This document shows positions 56,576-64,000 of a DNA stretch of 64,000 bases, piece after piece. The position numbers were made by a program, and so were the translations under genes. Positions within the stretch are counted from its first letter, which is position 1; every line of letters starts with the position of its first letter. The stretch covers positions 4,402,001 to 4,466,000 of the forward strand of contig JAPYXD010000704.1 of the NCBI GenBank assembly GCA_030998225.1, given 5' to 3'. Below the pieces are notes generated by a model. The model was not told where the DNA came from. It made no database searches and was given only the letters and a program-made list of their open reading frames with translations. The stretch comes from Diplolepis rosae. Taxonomy: Eukaryota; Arthropoda; Insecta; Hymenoptera; Diplolepididae.

Positions 56576-59500
56576 GATGGCAAAAGAGAGAATCATGCAG
56601 TTTGGGAGTGAGTCCTGTACTGTTCAATATTCTCTTTTCTAATTATATCGTGACATGTTTCTGTACATGTTCTTTGTTCTTTTATTAATCATTCCTGTTT
56701 TTGAGTAATCGTTCATATTTTTATGAACCAATTGAACTTTTTGTAAACAGTATAAAGTTTGAAAAATGTTCTTTCGTTGATGATTCTTCGAGATAGGTAA
56801 CTTAGAGTTTATTATTATATTTATAAAATTTATTTTTTCACAATTTGTTATAGAATTCTCTACTAATGTTTAGGGAATTGAATAATACCCACAATTTTTA
56901 GGAAATTTTTTTTGAAGTTTCGGTGATTTTTCTCAGTTTTGGTAATTTATAGAAAAATTCGAAAGTGTCATCTGAGATATGAAAACCTCCTAATACTTAA
57001 ATTAAGAATAGAACAATACCTGCATTTTAAGAGGATTTTCCTTAATTCTTTGATATTTAACTGCAAGTTTTGGGAATACCTCCTGAAATTTTGTGAATTC
57101 AACTAAATATCTAACAAACAATAAATTAATAATAAATAACAGTAATAATATTTTTTAAATTAAGCAAACGAATCGTTTATTTAGCAGCAAATTGACAAGT
57201 AGCCAATATTTTTTCTGCGTATTAACACGTTAGAGCTGCCAAAGAACAATGTGGACCACCAAAAGAACTCGTATCTATTACTGATACTGTAGCTAGAGTA
57301 AAACTTCAAGGAGTACTGAATCATATACTGTAAAACGATTTATCGACTTACAGAGTTTATTTTTCAGCATGTCCAGATCGAAATTACTACACAATTAGAA
57401 ATAGTGTTAATGTACTCATGGGGTTTCAATGGAAATTTAGGGCATTGTTTATATAAGCAACAACATAAAAATACGACTGATCCGCTAAATAATGATGAAA
57501 ACCTGTTTGCCACAACTCTTATTCCATTACGTTAATCAACTTCGTCTTCGAATTGGTTTAATAAAAAACCTAATCAACAATATAGTAAAAAAATTGTTTG
57601 CTCTATTTAATTAAATGATTAAATCAACTATTGTAAGTATTTTTCTGGGTGAACATCATAGGATCAACTACAATAATAACTTAAAGAATGAAATAAAAAT
57701 AAATTTAAATTGTCACTAGATGAATAATAAATTTGTATTTTTTGCTACTTATCGTACATAAAATATGAATTGTGAAGCTTGGAAAATCGATGAAGTTTAT
57801 AATTCAAGGTAGTGTGCAGACATGTGCAGTGAGTAATTCGATATAGGTGAAATGGTATTGTAAATTTCGTATCGTGTGTAGAATGAGCAATGGTGTATGG
57901 GTGTTTGTAATGCAGGGTTCGATTTTGAAAATCACTGCTTTCTGCAGGGAATACCTCGTTAACGCCAAGCTGCTTCGCTTTACGATGATCCATGAGATCC
58001 CACGATGGTTTGCTGTTGTGGAGATATGGGGGAGCAATTCGAACGAGTCGATTACTCTACAGAGTGATGCGATTGCTGCTCGTCACGGAGGCACACAGCT
58101 CATCAAAAAAATGTTACGAGTACTCGGAACAATCATTTACATATTCTGGTAAATCCAAACATACATTGGCATATTTTTTTCCATCCATGTGTTTACTTTA
58201 TCCTATATGTGAATCACATACTTGTGTCTCTTGAAATTTCGAGACGAGTTTAATTTCCTGTTGAAATATTGTAACAAAAATTAAAAGCATTTTAAAAGTA
58301 GTGAGAACGTGACTCTGTTGTGTGCATAATTGATATTATTACTGTAGCTTGAGGACATGATTTTCCGTAAATTATACGACATCAGAAGCAATTTAATAGT
58401 TTTAAATTATAAATAATCACTAATCAATATCGAGTAGTTCCAGTGTAGCCGATATTAAATGATCTAAGTCGACTATAACTAAAGTATATCAACCGATAAG
58501 AGGGTCTTTAGCATGGTCGATCGAACGCGTTTACACTCGACTGCGCTTTTCTCCTGCAGCGCAGCGCTGGAGCATGCGTGCTCCTTGAGCCCTGTAATTG
58601 TCGTAGATCGACGCAACAAAACTACTCGTTTAAGTTGAAATTGAGTGAAACGAACAAACAGCTATTAAGGAAGTTATTATGCATATTAGTCCCACTTTTA
58701 ATTCAGCGCTTATTCATAAATATTCATTGCACGCCTTATTCTCGTAATGCAGGTCTCGGGGCAATCATTTATTGAACCGCTAATATAATATCATAACCGT
58801 AATAACTTTAGGGGCCTTGTTAAAAAACGTTCTGATATTTAAAAAATGTTCAAGTTTCAAAAGTAACGACAAATTATTGTATGAAGCTCCAGTTGTCCGA
58901 AACCTAACATTTTTTCGGTTGCAAGTTTCTAAAGTTTCAGATACAAATGTCGTCGGAATATCTAGTAATTTGTAGCTGAAAATGGAAAAAAGGTCTCTTA
59001 ATTTTACTATAGAGTAAACTTCAGTTTGTGTTAGGGATTATAATACATCTTTTTAAACTGTACTTTATATATATATGAAGATATATATTTTTGGAAAAAT
59101 TCAGAAATGTCTAGGAAAATTACAATCCCATAAATTTGCCTTGAACGTTTGAAAAATTTCCTTAAAATTATGATAATTTACATTATTTATTTAGTAAATA
59201 GTTATAAAATTTTTAGAATAACCTCTAAACTACTGGAGGGTTTTATTGAGCTTTTTCTGAAATTTCTTGGGCAATTTCCAAATATTTGAGAGGTAGTCTT
59301 CAAGCTTGTTTTGGAAATTTTTTCGGCCAAATTTTAGGTAACATTCAGAACAGTTTCTGGAAACTATACACAATTTGTGAAGAAATTTTTTGAGTAATAG
59401 TTTTTGTAGCGCTTTGATTAATTTTTGTCTAAAAAAGTGTCATTGTTCTAACAAATCCATTCTGTTGAATGAATCAAGATCTTTTTGGTGAAGTAAAACA

Positions 59501-59861
59501 GAATTGGGTTGAATCAACTAAAATATTTCTGTGACTCAACCAAATTAGCTTTGCTTTCATAAAACAAATTCTTTCGTTTCATTTACATAGAGTCTGGTAA
59601 ACCGTATATATAATGAGCAAATTATTGCCTGGTTGATCCAACAAAATTTTGGGTGGATTAACAAAATATTGTTTCGAGCCTAAAATTATTATTAAAACTT
59701 GACAATGAATATGTCTCCAACACTCTCTTGAAGAATTTCTCAAAATATTAAAATTTGTCCTCAACATTTGTTGGGGTAAGTTCCCCAAATCGTCAAGTTT
59801 TAGAAGATAACGCTAAACTGACTTTTCGTTAGAGTAAATGATAAAAATTAGTTACACGAAG
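56576..59861. other. Intergenic DNA, no gene recognised
   Basis: No supportable coding region. A GC-richer patch near 58490-58780 may be regulatory. The frames at 57745-58234 overlap each other on both strands and have no motifs. AATTGGGTTGAATCAAC-type palindromic words appear at 59430-59680. Confidence 0.45.
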
Positions 59862-61395
59862 TAACTTTTCGTTGTAAAATCTAGTATTATTATATTTATT
59901 TTTACTAAAAATCAATAGGAAGCGAGGATATAGTAACAAAACTAGTTTTATTTACCATAGCGATAAGAGGAAATACTTTTTCTAAGGCAATCGTAAATGA
60001 GTGATACCTATATAAATAAAAAATAAAACTATCAATGCAAGAATTGTTCTTTTAAATAATATAAATTGCAAAATAGTTTAGGAAAATTAAACTGAGAGAC
60101 TTTTCGTTAGAGTAAATGATAAAATTGAATGAAAGTTTAGTATAATATTGTTTTAGAATGTGGAAAGCCGAGGTTTTATTACATTTATTCATATTATAGC
60201 ATCGAAATTCAATATAGTTATAACAGTTTTTAAAACGTCTAGAAGGAAAAATTAGTATCGATACAAGTCGGTCCAACTCAGTAGTGGCTTATAAGCGACA
60301 TTTATTTCGGAATATGGCAGGCGAGGATAGCCGAGAGGCTTTAGGCGTTAGGAATGCGTTTAGTTGTGTATATATAGGTAGAGTTAGAGGGTTCGAACCC
60401 AAAAGCGATTCTGAAATTTAATTCAAGCGTGTGCGATTATAAATAGTATATCATTGCGTACTCAAATATGTGAACATAAATAAGGTATGATAACAATATT
60501 TGTGTATGTGTTTCCACTGAAACCTCCCCTTTTCTCAGTGTGAAAGCCCCCCTCTATCTTCCTCTTGTTTTGCACGGGTTAGAAAAAGAGACAAGAATTC
60601 ATAATCCGAGCCGTCACTTCTGAAGGTCAAACATACATATACACACACGTGTTCGCATATTATTATTATGATTACATGCGAATTCGAGTCAAAATTATAA
60701 AAAAGTTTTCTTAAAAGTGCAAATAGATACAAATAGATTTTCCATACTTAAGCGAAACAAGGAATTCCTCACTGGCACCTGACACGGCCCCTATCAGTTT
60801 TTTCTGGCCTAGAAATACTAATCTGGTGCTAACAGTGCCCCTACCAGTTTTTTCCATGTTAGGAAATTCTAGTCCGGGCCCCGCTAGGACCCAACTTGAA
60901 TTAAGGAAAGATAGGGAAATTTCTACACGGGACACCGTTCATATAACGATGAACGTTGTCTCGTTGATTTTAGAGTGTTTTACCACTCCAGGTGCAATTA
61001 TTCCCTATTTTCGACAGGAAAAGTCATAAATATGGTTCCATTATCTCCAAAAGACTATGGTAATTCGGTTAGACAGAAAATGTTACTTTGCTATTGTCTT
61101 TTGTAAAATTAACATTCTGTTTTAGGAATTAATGAAACATTTATTGGGTTTACTTAAATATAATTCTTTCGGTGTATCGATCACGATTTTACTATTTGAG
61201 GAAATGAAACTTATTGCTTTCGGTTTTAGGTATAAGTACAATTATTTCCCTATTTTCTCCAGTATTATTAGTAACTTCGTAATTTAATATTCAAAATAGT
61301 AATTTCTAAAAAACCGACGTTATATCCTCGTTCCCTATTGACTTTTAGTAAAAATTAATATGATAATACTAAATTTTACAATGAAGAGATTCTCT
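59862..61395. repeat. Widely spaced inverted repeat around a SINE
   Basis: The segment near 59862-59937 (CGTTGTAAAATCTAGTATTA, then GAAGCGAGGATATAG) is the imperfect reverse complement of 61316-61395 (TATATCCTCGTTCCC, then AATACTAAATTTTACAATGA). A SINE copy lies between at 60257-60587. This may be a larger old foldback element; the borders are uncertain. Confidence 0.4.
60257..60587 (+). mobile_element. tRNA-derived SINE, copy 1
   Basis: It includes a tRNA-like head at about 60320-60407 with A box GATAGCCGAGAGG and B box GGGTTCGAACCC. The head's opening GGCGAGGATAGCCGAGAGGC resembles Leu/Ser-type tRNAs. A body with AATTCAAGCGTG, GAACATAAATA and TTTTGCACGGGTTAG follows. A second copy with the same order lies 1.6 kb further at 61873-62211. 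SINEs are copied by LINE enzymes supplied in trans. Confidence 0.65.
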
Positions 61396-61512
61396 GTGTA
61401 AATATAAAATATTATGAATCACCATTCGAAAAATTAAGAGTACGAAAAAATGATATTATGATTACTAAGTTGTCCAAGAATAATTCTAAAAAGTCGAACA
61501 ATGAGTATTATA

Positions 61513-61709
61513 CACTGAGAAAACAGTTTTGTCAAATCAACAAAAATATTTTGTTAGTATTTAGCTAACAAAATTCTTTTGTTGTGCCAACAAAACATTT
61601 TGCTATATCAAACAAATTTTGTTACTTAAACAAAATGTTTTGTTGGGACAACAAAATATTTTTTCAGGACAACAAAAACAGTTTTGTTGGATAAAATTTT
61701 TTCTCAGTG
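61513..61709. mobile_element. TA-flanked MITE built of ACAAAATTTTGTT words
   Basis: It begins CACTGAGAAAACAGTTTTGT and ends with TTTTTTCTCAGTG, flanked by TA at 61511-61512 and 61710-61711. The interior repeats AACAAAATATTTTGTT-like words. It is 197 bp and has no gene. Its tip is the same as in the 13253 and 39817 elements, while the interior is unrelated. Confidence 0.85.
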
Positions 61710-61872
61710 TAACCTGGAAAGCATATTTGAGAAATTCATATTATGAATATGAACTTTCTAGAAACCTGGCGACGCGTAGCAAAAATCAAAATATTCATTC
61801 TCGGTTTTTCATATAATTCGATTCAGAATGTCATTCGAGTGCTTCCGTCGTTTGCCGATTGGCTTCGTAGAC

Positions 61873-62211
61873 TCGATCCAAGTACGTCTAACTCAGTAGT
61901 AGCTTATAAGCGAGATTTCTTTCCGAATATGTCAAGCGAGAATAGCCGAGAGGCTTAAGGCGTTAGGAATGCGTTTAGTTATATTGATATAAGTAGGTTA
62001 GAGGGTTTGCATCAAAAACCGATTATGAAATTTTATAATTCAAGCGTGCGATTACAAATAATGTATCATTTTGTAACTTAAATATTTGAACATAAATATA
62101 TAAGGTATTAGTATCATAATATTTGTGTCCATGTTTCCGCACTGGAACCTCTCCCCCTTTCTCAGCACCAAACCCCCTCTTTCTTTCATTTGTTTTGCAC
62201 GCGTTAGAAAA
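61873..62211 (+). mobile_element. tRNA-derived SINE, copy 2
   Basis: It parallels 60257-60587 from AACTCAGTAGTAGCTTATAA through the A box AATAGCCGAGAGGCTTAAGG to TTTTGCACGCGTTAGAAA. Its B box is eroded to GGGTTTGCATC, so this copy is less likely to be transcribed by Pol III. Confidence 0.65.
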
Positions 62212-64000
62212 CTTTAATATAGTGAATTTTAAATTCTCGTAAATACAGCTGAATAAGGCAATAAATTCAGTTCCCTCAAGATTTTTCCACAATAATGATT
62301 TTTTTCAGCTAAAAATTTAGGACATAATGAAGGACATATTAGCGGATGGCTGCAGACTTTAATTAGTTTTTAAGAATTAAAAAAATTTTCGTGTCGATAA
62401 AAGAGGAATAATTTTTTAAATTGTTTATAACTAATTGAAGTCTACAGCAATTCGCTGAAATACTAGGAAATACGTTATAGTATTCTTGGGGGAAACTGAA
62501 TTAACTGATTTTATTGATTTAGACAGCTGTACTGGTTGATCCATGGCCTTAAATGATTCCTGAAAAAAATGTAAATATTATTCATATTATTATGCTGAAC
62601 ACACAATTTGCCAACAAAAATTTGCAATTATCTCTAAAAATGAGTAGGGAAATTTACCGTAATTGTTTGGAAAATAACTAGTTGCTCACGTGACATGATT
62701 GAATAATCTCTGAAGTTTTTAATCAGTATAATTGAATTTACATTAGGAGCAACCTTTTTATATTCGTCGAATAGAAGTGTATTAACTCGTAAAGGATATG
62801 GAATTAAAAGGTCCAGATGGTGAGAGGATAAGAGGAGAAAGAATCTGTGGCGCGTGTATTGTCACGTGTGTAGGTGTTAGACAAGTGGGTAGAGAGGGGA
62901 TACAAACATGGCGACTGTGCACACATCGAGCTAACCGGTGCACCAATGCGCGAGCACCGAGCAGGCCCTGCCCGTCAGCTCTTCCCTTCCTTATTTCTTA
63001 TTTCTCTCTTTTTGCTCTTCTTTCCCCTTCATGCTGCCCTCTTACTCTTACTCTTACCTTTCTTATGTTTTTACGTTCTTCCAGGCGCTTCAAGGAGTGG
63101 ACCAAGAAATCCCGATTGAGTTTCCTTTTCACGCTTTACAATAATCGAAATCAGAAGGAATCTCCTCATCCAGTTCTATTGCAGAAATATTGTCACAAAT
63201 CAAAAAGAAGAAATACCACAATTTTTATGATAAAAAAAAGCAGTATCGCAGAAAAAATGCACAAAAAAATTGTGGAAGGCAGTGACGAAATCCGTTGGAT
63301 TTCGCGACATTGAACCGTCGAGATCGTTAAAGGCTCATTGTCGAGTAGAAGAGATATAAAGGAGAAAATAACGAACAATACGAAGAAAAAAATTGCATTC
63401 AGGTTACTCTATTTCACTATTGTGCATCTATTGTGTCGCTTATTGTCTGATTCCTTTCAGGTTTCAACCCGACCGGCTAGAAAGCAGAGGATAATTTAGT
63501 CCACGAGATGTTCGAAGCTGTGGAGAGCGAAATCCAGCTTCCTCTCCATATCTACAAGAACTCTCCATTGATGCCAAACAGTTGATGGAGTCGCGTTTCA
63601 TGATTTCTTCGCATTGTCGGCAGACTTACCCTTCGATGTGCCACTATCCATTATGAAAGCAATGCAATTTTTCGACTCTTGGAAATTTTGAAATCGAGTT
63701 CTGCATCAGCAACTTCGTCGAGAAATATATATATTCTTTTGAAACAAAACTACCTCTTCCGATACCTTGAGTTTATCATTGGATGAAAGGTATCTTGATT
63801 GGGCATCAATACACACATCACAAAATCTAATATAAGTCGTTGCCAAACGGTTCTGAAATTCAAAAAATGTTCTTTTGGTAACTTGTCTTCAAATATAAAT
63901 TTGAGACATGAAATTAAAAAGTAATAGGTAACTTAAAGATTTGACTAAGGAAGAAATTTATGAAAAATGATGAATTGATATTTATAATTCATATTGTACA
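62212..64000. other. Intergenic DNA, no gene recognised
   Basis: A solo TTAA-type tip (CCATGGCCTTAA) lies near 62549. From about 62800 to 63120 GC and CpG rise and a 171-codon plus-strand frame is open. However, its translation is Ser/Leu/Phe-rich and without domains, and I do not support it as a gene. This stretch could be a promoter or 5' exon of a neighbour beyond the window. Confidence 0.4.

Noticed and set aside
62798..63313. 171-codon plus-strand open frame
   Set aside because: Ser/Leu/Phe-rich translation without domain or recognisable start context; overlapping frames are also open, as expected for a pyrimidine-rich strand. Kept only as possible neighbour promoter or 5' exon.

Overview
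The window reads as nuclear DNA of an arthropod, most likely an insect. It is very AT-rich and gene-poor, and densely packed with short inverted-repeat transposons. It holds one recognisable host protein gene: an EMX-family (empty spiracles / E5) homeobox gene on the minus strand. Its three coding exons lie at 52183-51322, 39028-38856 and 25539-25309 and are separated by two introns of about 12.3 and 13.3 kb. The spliced frame is continuous, with canonical GT/AG junctions, and predicts 421 residues. The protein has an N-terminal eh1-like motif, a His-, Pro- and Ala-rich middle, a YPLYPWLLSRHG motif, a complete homeodomain and an acidic tail. The intron between homeodomain residues 44 and 45 is a position known from EMX genes. 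I cannot decide from this window alone whether this is ems or its paralog E5. The species cannot be named; a hymenopteran-like insect is only a guess.

Layout. 1-17.9 kb is repeat-dominated: two long copies and one fragment of a roughly 1.4-kb repeat carrying a (TGTC)n tract, internal units of about 155 bp and GCGCGAAGCGCG-rich modules; a decayed mariner transposase; a perfect 48-bp hairpin; TTAA-flanked and TA-flanked foldback elements; and two short retroelement-like insertions with hammerhead-ribozyme core sequence. 18-25.3 kb is mostly unique AT-rich DNA downstream of the homeobox gene, including its likely 3'UTR. 25.3-52.2 kb is the gene with its two introns. The introns carry several MITEs, a degenerate AT-rich array, a triple-nested transposon locus and an inverted pair of tRNA-like sequences. 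52.2-53.6 kb is the upstream, probably promoter, region with raised GC. 53.6-64 kb is intergenic with further foldback elements and two copies of a tRNA-derived SINE.

The genes do not form a pathway. The window is one developmental transcription-factor locus with large regulatory introns embedded in transposon debris. The most interesting signal is the pair of insertions of about 165 and 204 bp, each flanked by a 12-14 bp target duplication. Both carry CUGAUGAG - stem II - GAAA on the minus strand, which fits small hammerhead-bearing retroelements such as the retrozymes or Penelope-associated ribozymes described in animals. The full ribozyme fold is not proven here.
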